A model generated the notes under the pieces. The model searched no databases, was not told where the DNA came from, and worked only from the letters and a program-made list of their open reading frames with translations. A stretch of DNA of 64,000 bases from a virus: IMG/VR virus record IMGVR_UViG_3300013006_000027, positions 1 to 64,000 of that record, one strand, 5' to 3'. The stretch's first letter is position 1; each line of letters starts with the position of its first letter. Both the position numbers and the translations under genes were made by a program. This document shows, piece after piece, positions 16,652 to 23,903 of the stretch.

Positions 16652-17055
16652 TGTATATTGGTACAAGCTTGGGTGGTTGCTTGCGTAGCATCCTAGATGG
16701 CGAAGTATCCGAGGACCGTGTTTTGACGATTATTACTAGGACTCACTGCGAAACTTACGATTCGTTGGTCAACGTAGTTAAATTGTATTACTCTGAAGGT
16801 AATAACTATGCTAGAAATCCTCAGCGGTACGACTTAACAAAATTTGATTTTGAGACCGTGTTGGATTTAGCTAGTAGGCTTTATAATTCAGGTAGAATTC
16901 ATCAACCTAGGCTTTACTCAGATAGTGATTATTTGCCTATTGCCTTTGCTTTTCAAGAACTTTGGCTCCAAGTAGTACCAACTAATACTAATTCTTCACC
17001 TGCGGTGATTGATGCGTATGAAAAATACAAGATGTTAGATTCTCTAACCCGATGA
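16648..17055 (+). CDS. Hypothetical phage protein
   Basis: 135 residues, overlapping the previous stop (ATGATG). Begins MMYIGTSLGGCLRSILDGEV; soluble, mixed alpha/beta composition, no catalytic motif recognised. Part of the VWA operon by tight spacing. Confidence 0.7.
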   Translation: MMYIGTSLGGCLRSILDGEVSEDRVLTIITRTHCETYDSLVNVVKLYYSEGNNYARNPQRYDLTKFDFETVLDLASRLYNSGRIHQPRLYSDSDYLPIAFAFQELWLQVVPTNTNSSPAVIDAYEKYKMLDSLTR

Positions 17056-17285
17056 TAGAGATTGATCCTGTTGTTTGGTTTAGTGATCGGGAGGTTAATT
17101 TTAAACCTCCACATTTCGTTATGACCAACACTCATATTACTGAAGAATCTAAATTTTGGATTTTAAAAAATTTAAAAGGTAGATTTTCATTAATTGAAAA
17201 TGGTTATATAACAAGGAATAAAAAGTTTGTACCTGCTTTTGAAGATCCACAAGAAGCAATTCTTTATGAGTTAGCTTGGTCTTGA
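17052..17285 (+). CDS. Small hypothetical protein with LYELAW-type tail
   Basis: 77 residues, overlapping the previous stop. It ends EDPQEAILYELAWS, a tail resembling the FxLRWG ends of the tandem family at 41584-42919. A Lys/Asn-rich middle is predicted beta. Function unknown. Confidence 0.7.
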   Translation: MIEIDPVVWFSDREVNFKPPHFVMTNTHITEESKFWILKNLKGRFSLIENGYITRNKKFVPAFEDPQEAILYELAWS

Positions 17286-17345
17286 TAAATTTTTAGTATA
17301 TAGTAAAAATCAATTAAATAATGATATAATCAAGGAGAATATGAT

Positions 17346-18026
17346 ATGAGTTTTTTAAGACATGTTGGTAAACACGGTGATCGCAAAGTTGCAGTAATCT
17401 TCCGTGAAGTGCCCGGTGAATCACATATGTGCCTAGTCACATATACAGAAACGTTGAATATGCATATTCATGATCCAATTATTAAATGTATTGAAAGTGA
17501 CATTGGTCAGAACAGTCAAAATCTAGCTGATGCATTACATCGTAGCTATACCAAAGACGGTAAACCAATTTTACAAACACTACACCTTGAAGGACAGTTG
17601 AAAAAAGTTCAAACTGCTCAAATTATAATGACTCCTCAACCTAATACTCAAATTAGATTGGATGAACTGAATAAGATTTTAGATGAGATGCAACAAGGTG
17701 AAGAAGCCGTTAAGCGATTAGCTGAAATGGATAAGAGCATGGGAATGCAAACCAAGTCTGAAGTTATTAGAAAGATGCGTGGTCCACAAACACAACCTGC
17801 ATATCCAACTGGTGATGTAATGGGCGATCAGCAATTGGCTAAACAGCGGTTAGATCAAGCAATTAAGATGGAAAGTGAAGCACAAGGTCTTATGTCTGAA
17901 GCAAAACGGTTAAAGGCAGAGGCAAGGTCACTTGATCCTAATGTAGCACCTACTGGGGAAGCATCAGTTGTTGTGGAGGTCCCATCACCAAAAGCAAAAA
18001 AATCAAGAGCTAAAGCGGTTGCATAA
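17346..18026 (+). CDS. Conserved T4-like phage protein (MSFLRHVGKHGDRK type)
   Basis: 226 residues. The N-terminal about 115 residues form a conserved-looking globular domain. A helical middle (LDELNKILDEMQQG) follows, then a long coiled-coil-like stretch and a Lys/Ala-rich tail (PKAKKSRAKAVA). I recognise the N-terminal block as recurrent in marine T4-like phages but know no function. AAGGAG lies before the start, and a lone TATAAT at 17325 without a good -35 may be a weak promoter. The first gene of an operon leading to DHFR and ThyA. Confidence 0.75.
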   Translation: MSFLRHVGKHGDRKVAVIFREVPGESHMCLVTYTETLNMHIHDPIIKCIESDIGQNSQNLADALHRSYTKDGKPILQTLHLEGQLKKVQTAQIIMTPQPNTQIRLDELNKILDEMQQGEEAVKRLAEMDKSMGMQTKSEVIRKMRGPQTQPAYPTGDVMGDQQLAKQRLDQAIKMESEAQGLMSEAKRLKAEARSLDPNVAPTGEASVVVEVPSPKAKKSRAKAVA

Positions 18027-18322
18027 TGTCACCTGAATTCATTGAAAAATGGGAACACATCCTCGAGGATGTTGAAAAACAAAAAATTCCTATTGGCTTT
18101 ATTAAAAAAGTAGTTATCAAACTAATAGGAAAGAAACAGCAAACTCTGAATATTGAGAAATTTTTAAATCAAGGTTTAGAACCAGAGCAAGTAGAAGATT
18201 TAGTTAATAAAAGATTAACTGAATTGGATGATTTAGTTACTAGCGTAGAATTTATTCTTAATGTACAGAGTATTGCGGACACTGTCCAACCTGAAACGGA
18301 CAGATTATTAGGTAATTTATGA
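18026..18322 (+). CDS. Hypothetical phage protein
   Basis: 98 residues, helical, with start overlapping the previous stop (TAATG). Pattern IEKFLNQGLEPEQVEDLVNKRL looks like a helix-turn-helix bundle rather than an enzyme. It ends four bases into DHFR (ATGA), so it is translated with that operon. Confidence 0.7.
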   Translation: MSPEFIEKWEHILEDVEKQKIPIGFIKKVVIKLIGKKQQTLNIEKFLNQGLEPEQVEDLVNKRLTELDDLVTSVEFILNVQSIADTVQPETDRLLGNL

Positions 18323-18792
18323 GACTCATTGTTGCCTGTGATCCTAAAGGTGGAATAGGCTATAAGAACAAATTGCCCTGGAGTAAAATCGAGGGCGATT
18401 TGCCAAGATTCAAAAGATTAACTCAGGATAAAACTGTAGTTATGGGTCGCAATACTTGGGATAGTCTTCCAGTAAAACCTTTACCTAACAGATACAATGT
18501 TGTAGTAACTACAAAACCAATTATACTACCTAACAATGTTAAAACAATTGCTCATTTAGATGACTTGAAATATTTTTATGAGCCATGGATAATGGGAGGA
18601 GCAAAGTTAATACAAACATGTTGGGAAAGAATTACTAAAATTCACTTGACCACTACCTTTGCCGAATATGCTTGTGATACTTTTATAGACTTGAAAAAAT
18701 TACGGGGGGAGTTTAGAATTTCACATGAAGAGGTTCGTAGTGACCATACATATGAAATTTGGGACAGAGATCATCCTGATTATTGGAAATAA
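18319..18792 (+). CDS. frd: Dihydrofolate reductase
   Basis: 157 residues, normal DHFR length. N-terminal MRLIVACDPKGGIGYKNKLPW carries the Met20-loop pattern GGIGxxxxLPW. VVMGRNTWDSLP and the late WIMGGAKLI glycine pair match NADPH-binding motifs. Makes tetrahydrofolate from dihydrofolate, recycling the product of the thymidylate synthase encoded immediately downstream. T4 carries the same frd-td pair. Start overlaps the previous stop by ATGA. Confidence 0.95.
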   Translation: MRLIVACDPKGGIGYKNKLPWSKIEGDLPRFKRLTQDKTVVMGRNTWDSLPVKPLPNRYNVVVTTKPIILPNNVKTIAHLDDLKYFYEPWIMGGAKLIQTCWERITKIHLTTTFAEYACDTFIDLKKLRGEFRISHEEVRSDHTYEIWDRDHPDYWK

Positions 18793-18794
18793 AA

Positions 18795-19709
18795 ATGCAA
18801 AATTATCATGATTTGCTTAAAGATATACTAGAGAACGGCGAAACAAAAGACGATAGAACAGGTGTAGGTACAGTATCTGTCTTTGGTAGACAATTAAGAT
18901 TTGATTTACGCAAGGGTTTTCCTGCTGTTACTACTAAAAAGTTAGCATGGAAAGCCTGTGTAGGTGAGTTGTTATGGTTTATTGAAGGTAGTGGTGATGA
19001 ACGTAGATTAGCTGAAATTACACATGGTAGTAAAGATGGTACAGTTACCATATGGACTCCAAATGCATTATCAAGTTATTGGAAACCTAAAGCTAAGTTT
19101 GAAGGTGATTTAGGCAGGGTATATGGTGTACAATGGCGAGATTGGAAACATAATACTCTTAAATCTTCCAAACATTATGTTCAACATAGTAAATCTGATA
19201 AAACTCATTATGATTCAACAGTAATGGAAAGGTCAGTTGACCAATTAGCAAACTTATTAGAAGGATTAAAGACAGACCCTAATGGTCGTAGACATATTCT
19301 TAGTGCATTGAATGTCGGTGAATTAGATCAAATGGCATTGCCACCTTGTCATGTTATGAGCCAATACTATGTGAACAAGAACCGTGAATTAAGTTGTCAT
19401 ATGTACCAAAGATCAGTGGATGTTTTCCTAGGATTGCCCTTTAATATCGCTAGTTATGCTCTACTAACTCATTTGATTGCTCATCATTGTGGTTACAAAG
19501 TTGGGGAATTAATTATCAGTACTGGTGATACACATATCTATACCAATCACATTGATCAAGTTAAGGAACAATTGACCCGAGAACCATTGCCCTTACCTAC
19601 ATTGATGTTACCTGTAGAAAAGAAAGATATTTTTGAAATGACCATGAATGATATTCATTTAGAAGGGTATACCAGTCATGGCCCAATCAAAGCGGAAATG
19701 GCTGTATGA
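18795..19709 (+). CDS. td: Thymidylate synthase
   Basis: 304 residues from ATG 18795 (an upstream in-frame TTG at 18783 overlaps DHFR and is less likely; GGAAA precedes the ATG). Motifs: DDRTGVGT near the start, LGRVYGVQWRDW, PNGRRHI, catalytic Cys185 in LPPCHVMSQYYV, the QRSVDVFLGLPFNIASYALL block and GDTHIYTNH. ThyA type: dUMP plus methylene-tetrahydrofolate gives dTMP plus dihydrofolate. It carries a Lys/Ser/His-rich insertion after the RDW motif. Works with the adjacent DHFR. Confidence 0.96.
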   Translation: MQNYHDLLKDILENGETKDDRTGVGTVSVFGRQLRFDLRKGFPAVTTKKLAWKACVGELLWFIEGSGDERRLAEITHGSKDGTVTIWTPNALSSYWKPKAKFEGDLGRVYGVQWRDWKHNTLKSSKHYVQHSKSDKTHYDSTVMERSVDQLANLLEGLKTDPNGRRHILSALNVGELDQMALPPCHVMSQYYVNKNRELSCHMYQRSVDVFLGLPFNIASYALLTHLIAHHCGYKVGELIISTGDTHIYTNHIDQVKEQLTREPLPLPTLMLPVEKKDIFEMTMNDIHLEGYTSHGPIKAEMAV

Positions 19710-19954
19710 AAGATTACATTGAAACTAAAGTACACACATTCAGTATAGGTGATGTTGATGATCCTGATATCTATGCTTCTCAGCCTCTTTGGGAATTTCA
19801 ACAGACAGAAAAGGGCAAGTGGATTATGGATAATGCTATAGAGCAACCAACTTGGCATAGGTATGTTGATCATGTACATTTTGGTCATACATATGCTATT
19901 ACAGCTAAATTGCCTAAAGAAAAATATACATTTTTCAAACTTAAGTTTGATTAA
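19706..19954 (+). CDS. Small conserved phage protein
   Basis: 82 residues, overlapping ThyA stop by ATGA. Contains PDIYASQPLWEFQQTEKGKW, a pattern I associate with small proteins in other phages, and ends FFKLKFD, similar in style to the aromatic tails of the 41584-42919 family. Function unknown. Confidence 0.7.
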   Translation: MKDYIETKVHTFSIGDVDDPDIYASQPLWEFQQTEKGKWIMDNAIEQPTWHRYVDHVHFGHTYAITAKLPKEKYTFFKLKFD

Positions 19955-19960
19955 TTGATT

Positions 19961-19978
19961 CCCGTAGATAAATACGGG
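19961..19978 (+). promoter_or_regulatory. Late promoter inside a hairpin, abutting start codon
   Basis: GATAAATA (ATAAATA 19968-19974) lies in the loop and arm of CCCGTA/TACGGG. Five bases separate it from ATG 19980 and there is no clear SD. Confidence 0.6.
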
Positions 19979-19979
19979 T

Positions 19980-20447
19980 ATGTGGATCTTATCTGTTTTA
20001 CCTAGTTACGCTATACATGGTTTATTATCTGTTGGTATTATTGGTGTAATATTAGGCTTTGTATTAGGGTTTATTCCTTTAATCGGGAAATATAAACTTC
20101 CTATTCAAATTATAAGTATATTAGTTCTAACCCTTGCCTTATATTTAGAAGGTGGGTTAGAAAACGAACGGTTATGGCAATTAAAAGTAAAAGAAGTAGA
20201 AGCTAAAGTTGCGGTATCAGAAGTTAAGGCTGTAGAAAAAACTGTAGAAATACAAGAAAAGATTATAAACAAAACTAAAATCATTAAACAAAAGGGCGAT
20301 GATATAATAAAATATATTGATAAGGAAATCGTTAAAAAAGAAGAGATTATCAAGTACATAGAAAATTGCCCGGTGCCACAGGAAATTATTGAACAACATA
20401 ATAAGATTGTAAACTTATCTAGTCAATCCTCAGGAGAGAAGAAATGA
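19980..20447 (+). CDS. Inner-membrane spanin subunit (Rz-like)
   Basis: 155 residues. Two hydrophobic segments near the N-terminus (about 5-30 and 38-57), then a long Lys/Glu/Ile periplasmic coiled coil, and a C-terminal NCPVPQEIIEQHN motif typical of Rz-like i-spanins. It should pair with the lipoprotein encoded next, fusing inner and outer membranes at the last step of lysis. Two N-terminal membrane segments instead of the usual one is a little unusual. Start overlaps nothing and sits close to a late promoter; stop overlaps the o-spanin start by ATGA. Confidence 0.85.
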   Translation: MWILSVLPSYAIHGLLSVGIIGVILGFVLGFIPLIGKYKLPIQIISILVLTLALYLEGGLENERLWQLKVKEVEAKVAVSEVKAVEKTVEIQEKIINKTKIIKQKGDDIIKYIDKEIVKKEEIIKYIENCPVPQEIIEQHNKIVNLSSQSSGEKK

Positions 20448-20719
20448 GGACTCTTATACCAGTAATATTATTGTTATCTGCCTGTGCTACTACGCCTGTT
20501 CCAGTAGAGCGTAAATTTCCTCCATATCCTAGTGCATTATCAGAAAAATGCGAACCGTTAAAACCTATTGAGCCTGGTGATAAAGTACCTATTACAGACA
20601 TGTTAAAAGTTGTAGTAGAAAACTATGTGAGATATTATAATTGTGCTACCAAAGTTGAGAGTTGGCAAGAATGGTACACCGAACAGAAAAAAATCTTTGA
20701 AAGTGTAAATCAAAAATAA
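20444..20719 (+). CDS. Outer-membrane spanin lipoprotein (Rz1-like)
   Basis: 91 residues. A short signal peptide ends in lipobox LLSAC (Cys at about residue 14), followed by a Pro-rich stretch (TTPVPVERKFPPYP), as expected for an o-spanin anchored in the outer membrane. Larger than classic Rz1. Translationally coupled to the i-spanin gene, SD GGAGAGAAG. Confidence 0.85.
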   Translation: MRTLIPVILLLSACATTPVPVERKFPPYPSALSEKCEPLKPIEPGDKVPITDMLKVVVENYVRYYNCATKVESWQEWYTEQKKIFESVNQK

Positions 20720-20722
20720 CTC

Positions 20723-20729
20723 ATAAATA
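20723..20729 (+). promoter_or_regulatory. T4-like late promoter (cATAAATA)
   Basis: ATAAATA 20 bases before ATG 20750, with GAGGT as SD between. Confidence 0.6.
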
Positions 20730-20749
20730 CATTATGAGGTTATGAAAAT

Positions 20750-21289
20750 ATGTCTACACAAGAAATCATTAATATAGGTACGTCACCTAATGACGGTCAG
20801 GGTGATCCATTACGCACGGCTTTTGCGAAGATAAACAATAATTTTACCAATTTATTTAATACTACGTTTAGTACCTCTACTGCGTACTCTTTAGGTAATT
20901 CTACTAACCAAGTAATATATACCGCACCTGTTGAAACTTTTACACAGGCAATGCTTCAAATTAGATCAAGCAACCCTTTAACATCGGATAGTCAAGATAT
21001 TACGCTTTCAGCACAAATTACAAATGATAATGCTAGTGTGAGGTTCACTGGATACGGTACTACAATTAATGGTAATGCTATAACTAACTATGATATGGAC
21101 GTGTTTGCCTCTAACGTTCGTGTTTTAGTTAATCCAATTGGAAATGCTACATTACTACATTTTATTTCTTCTCAAGTTACTTTTATTGGTGTCGATGTTC
21201 CTGGTCTAAACATTCAATTAGATGGTTATGTAGATGGATACGATATGTCTACAGAAAATGACTTGTTTATAACAACTGAACAAGCATGA
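20750..21289 (+). CDS. Probable virion structural/fibre-associated protein
   Basis: 179 residues. The N-terminal INIGTSPNDGQGDPLRTAFAKINNNF motif is frequent at the start of T4-like structural and fibre proteins. The rest is Thr/Asn/Val-rich beta structure. It lies behind a late promoter and heads the operon that carries three internal-protein-like genes. The role is inferred from the motif and context. Confidence 0.75.
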   Translation: MSTQEIINIGTSPNDGQGDPLRTAFAKINNNFTNLFNTTFSTSTAYSLGNSTNQVIYTAPVETFTQAMLQIRSSNPLTSDSQDITLSAQITNDNASVRFTGYGTTINGNAITNYDMDVFASNVRVLVNPIGNATLLHFISSQVTFIGVDVPGLNIQLDGYVDGYDMSTENDLFITTEQA

Positions 21290-21669
21290 GGGCCCATGAA
21301 TTTATTACTGAGAGCGTAGAAGAAAAACTAATGCCCGATCAAGCAGGGGCCCTTCCTGCTACTTATGTAATTCCTGAATTACCAAATCAAGATCCTTATT
21401 TACAATATAGATTTTCAGTAGCGATTGCAGGTGCAAAAGGAGCTGAAAAACGTAAACAAGATGGTGTTAGTAGTATGTCTAGAGAAGGACCATTTGGTGA
21501 AAGCGAGATTGTAGTATCATATGGTCATGATGTAGGTCCATATATTGATGATGCACTTAAATCTATGGGTATGAAAGGAAAGCGTAGAGTATCAACACCT
21601 AAAAGTGAAGAAACTACGGATGTTACTAAAACTAGCCCCATGAAGCCTTTTAAGGGATATAAAAGGTGA
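21286..21669 (+). CDS. Candidate internal virion protein with capsid-targeting N-terminus, paralogue 1
   Basis: 127 residues. N-terminus MRAHEFITE-S resembles the T4 capsid-targeting peptide (xxxEFIxE), with a site fitting the gp21 protease rule (I/L)-x-E. Middle block PEL..DPYLQYRFSVAIAGA and GPFGESEIVVSY. C-terminus SPMKPFKGYKR is shared with the next two genes. T4 proteins with such N-termini (IPI-IPIII, Alt) are packaged in the head and injected. Start overlaps the previous stop (ATGAG). Confidence 0.75.
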   Translation: MRAHEFITESVEEKLMPDQAGALPATYVIPELPNQDPYLQYRFSVAIAGAKGAEKRKQDGVSSMSREGPFGESEIVVSYGHDVGPYIDDALKSMGMKGKRRVSTPKSEETTDVTKTSPMKPFKGYKR

Positions 21670-22028
21670 GAGCAAGAGAGTTTATTGCCGAACGCAATTT
21701 ATTTATAATTCCTGAACTAACATCAGGTGATCCTTACCAAATCTATAGATTTGGTGTTGCTATTGCTAGAGCTAGAAGTGAATCAGGAGATTGGGATAAG
21801 GTCAGAGATAGTCAACAAAGAAATGACGGTAAGTTTTCAGGTGAAAGTCCCTTTAGTGAAAATGCTATAGTAGCACCACAATATGAAGATGGATCTATTA
21901 TAAATAAAGCATTGGGATATGAAAATATTCCTGGTGGAAAGAAAGCAATACCAATGTCATCTGGATATGAATTGCCCACTGATAATAAACCTAGTCCATT
22001 GAAACCGTTTAAGGGATATGCAAGATGA
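21666..22028 (+). CDS. Candidate internal virion protein, paralogue 2
   Basis: 120 residues, starting at GTG 21666 as GTGAGAGCAAGAG, overlapping the previous stop. N-terminus MRAREFIAE, middle PELTSGDPYQIYRFGVAIARA and SPFSENAIVAPQY, C-terminus SPLKPFKGYAR. Clear paralogue of the gene before. The cleavage-like site is IAE. Confidence 0.72.
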   Translation: MRAREFIAERNLFIIPELTSGDPYQIYRFGVAIARARSESGDWDKVRDSQQRNDGKFSGESPFSENAIVAPQYEDGSIINKALGYENIPGGKKAIPMSSGYELPTDNKPSPLKPFKGYAR

Positions 22029-22417
22029 GAGCAACAGAATTTATAATTGAAGCAACAGCAGATGATGGATCTCATGGTAAAAGAAAAGGTAAATTGCATC
22101 CGGATGTAAAATCCGCACTTGGTATGATTCATAGAGTAGCCGGTACTGCTGACAGAACATATGATTTAAATCGTGCTATGATGGCAGTTGCTAGTTCAAA
22201 TGGAAAAGAATTTAGTCACCAGCCAGATGGAGAAAGTTGGATTGGCAGAAGTAATATGGCTGCTCCTTATACTAAAGAAGAACATGATATGTTACATCAT
22301 GCTTATAAATCAATTGGTACTCCGGTTCAATCGGCAACAGATGATTTCAGAAGAGAGCCTGACGATACACACAAAGTTAGTCCTCATAAGCCATTCAAGG
22401 GTTATAAAAGAAAATAA
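22025..22417 (+). CDS. Candidate internal virion protein, paralogue 3
   Basis: 130 residues, ATG overlapping the previous stop. N-terminus MRATEFIIE-A (cleavage-like IIE-A) and C-terminus SPHKPFKGYKRK match the two genes before, while the middle is diverged (LHPDVKSALGMIHRVAG, WIGRSNMAAPYTKEEHDML). Same ends with a changed core suggests different cargoes on one delivery signal. Confidence 0.72.
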   Translation: MRATEFIIEATADDGSHGKRKGKLHPDVKSALGMIHRVAGTADRTYDLNRAMMAVASSNGKEFSHQPDGESWIGRSNMAAPYTKEEHDMLHHAYKSIGTPVQSATDDFRREPDDTHKVSPHKPFKGYKRK

Positions 22418-22441
22418 TTTCATCATCAAAGCCGAGAATAA

Positions 22442-22459
22442 GTAATTTGTACAAATTAC
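22442..22459 (+). promoter_or_regulatory. 18-bp perfect palindrome upstream of methyltransferase
   Basis: GTAATTTGT directly followed by its complement ACAAATTAC. It sits just before the SD (AAGG) of the gene at 22470 and could be an operator or a short RNA stem. Confidence 0.45.
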
Positions 22460-22469
22460 AAGGTTTTCA

Positions 22470-23159
22470 ATGATTGATATTAATAATACCCTAGACCTAG
22501 TAAAACTTAAGTTTTACAACGACTACCTTTACCAATGTCACATATATGATGAAGGCGAAAGTGGATACCATAAACAACTTACTGGTGAAGTTGTAAAATC
22601 TTACGTTGACCCATTAAATTTAGCCAAAGATGCTTTAATTTTAGATTTGGGTTGTGGCCCGGGTTATTTCTTAGATGAAATGAAAGAAAGGGGCTATACC
22701 AATCTAATTGGTGTTACCCTTAGTCCCAATGACGTTAAAATGTGTGAAGATAAAGGCCATACTGTTAAAAAATATGACTTGTCATTCTTGCCACAAGAAC
22801 AAGGTTATTATGATGAAAGTGTAGACTTTATATTTCTAAGACATGCACTAGAACATAGTCCATATCCAATATTTACATTAATGGAATACAATAGGGTATT
22901 AAAACAAAATAGTAAGATTTATATTGAGGTACCTGCTCCTGATTGTGAAAGAAAGCACGAATATAACTTGAATCATTATAGCATTTTTGGTGCTGCTCAG
23001 CTATCAGCATTACTTGAGCGTACTGGATTTAATGTCAACACCTTTAATATATTAGAGTTTAATTTAGAAATACCCAATACCGACGGTGAACCTGTTCCAG
23101 TTAAAGAAAGGTTTTATTGTATAGTTGCCACTAAAGCTAGGCCGCTAGACATTAAATAA
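22470..23159 (+). CDS. Class I SAM-dependent methyltransferase
   Basis: 229 residues. Motif I ILDLGCGPGYFLDEM binds S-adenosylmethionine. Then IGVTLSPNDVKMCEDKG, the acidic VDFIFLRHALEHSPYP post-motif typical of methyltransferase-11-like enzymes, and a C-terminal lid. The substrate cannot be told; similar phage enzymes act on sugars, small molecules or DNA precursors. No DNA-MTase target motif is seen. Preceded by a palindrome. Confidence 0.85.
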   Translation: MIDINNTLDLVKLKFYNDYLYQCHIYDEGESGYHKQLTGEVVKSYVDPLNLAKDALILDLGCGPGYFLDEMKERGYTNLIGVTLSPNDVKMCEDKGHTVKKYDLSFLPQEQGYYDESVDFIFLRHALEHSPYPIFTLMEYNRVLKQNSKIYIEVPAPDCERKHEYNLNHYSIFGAAQLSALLERTGFNVNTFNILEFNLEIPNTDGEPVPVKERFYCIVATKARPLDIK

Positions 23160-23165
23160 AACGAT

Positions 23166-23192
23166 AAATACTCTCTATATGAGAGTATTTTT
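23166..23192 (+). terminator. Terminator-like hairpin overlapping a late promoter
   Basis: AATACTCTC / GAGAGTATT, 9 bp with a TATAT loop, followed by TTTT. ATAAATA at 23164-23170 overlaps its left arm, so upstream transcription ends and late transcription starts at the same spot. Confidence 0.65.
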
Positions 23193-23227
23193 ATGGCTAG
23201 CCGTAAAATTACATAAAGGAATACAAT

Positions 23228-23610
23228 ATGAAACCTAGTGAGATATTACGTAGCTTAGCTGACATGATTGATGCAAGACAGCAAATACAATTGTAGTGCG
23301 TGATGCTAATGGTGCAATCAATGTTAACGGTTGGACAGTAGGAACACATTTAACAGCAGTGAATTACACAGCAACTAATAGTGATTATTGGATTGGCACT
23401 ACAACTAAAAATAAAACCATTACATTGCCCAACGCAGCCAATGGTGCATCTAATGGTAGACAATATCAAATCGTCGATGCAGTTCACACAGGCAACCCTG
23501 GCACTACTATTGCCGCACAAAGTCCTGCTACAGTAGTCGGTAATCAACCTAGTCAACAGGGTCAAATAATAATTGCTACTTATGTGGGTACAACTTGGTA
23601 TTTAAATTAA
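23228..23610 (+). pseudogene. Small virion protein split by a -1 frame break
   Basis: ATG 23228 with AAAGGA SD opens MKPSEILRSLADMIDA, a typical N-terminus, then stops at TAG 23294. The frame one base back is open from 23272 and reads TANTIVVRDANG, then continues to 23610 with a beta-rich tail-type domain (IGTTTKNKTITLP..NGRQYQIVDAV) ending TTWYLN. The join looks like one gene with a lost or gained base near 23273-23285, or a programmed shift. No classic slippery heptamer is in frame. A GTG overlapping the TAG could allow restart at 23296. Confidence 0.6.
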
Positions 23611-23612
23611 TT

Positions 23613-23882
23613 ATGTTTGATCCTTTCCAACAAGCAAAGATACAGCGTAGCTATTCTAAACTCAGGGATACCGTCCCTGAGAAAGATATGTCATTAGACG
23701 ATTTAAAAAGATTAAGTGGTGCAGGTAAAATTACTGGTGAATCAGCAACAGTAGACCATGAATTAAATGCCAAAAAAGCACAATATATTCGTGAGAATAA
23801 TATCAAGCCAGGTGACCAAGCTTGGTTCAAAGTTATGTTTGCAAAACCACATCTTACTGGCGAAGATCCTTTTTCCAAATAG
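23613..23882 (+). CDS. Small hypothetical protein before the large terminase
   Basis: 89 residues from ATG 23613 (an upstream TTG lies in the previous gene). MFDPFQQAKIQRSYSKL then charged helices, ending GEDPFSK. In T4 the small terminase gp16 precedes gp17, but this protein is far shorter than gp16 and shows no clear HTH, so gp16 identity is not claimed. Confidence 0.7.
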   Translation: MFDPFQQAKIQRSYSKLRDTVPEKDMSLDDLKRLSGAGKITGESATVDHELNAKKAQYIRENNIKPGDQAWFKVMFAKPHLTGEDPFSK

Positions 23883-23891
23883 TAGCCGTTA

Positions 23892-23898
23892 CTAAATA
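23892..23898 (+). promoter_or_regulatory. Late-promoter-like CTAAATA abutting gp17 start
   Basis: One mismatch from ATAAATA, five bases before ATG 23904; no SD between. Confidence 0.45.
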
Positions 23899-23903
23899 AT
23901 TGT

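Noticed and set aside
23613-23882. Small terminase gp16
   Set aside because: Position fits T4 order, but the protein is only 89 residues and has no clear HTH or coiled-coil oligomer region.
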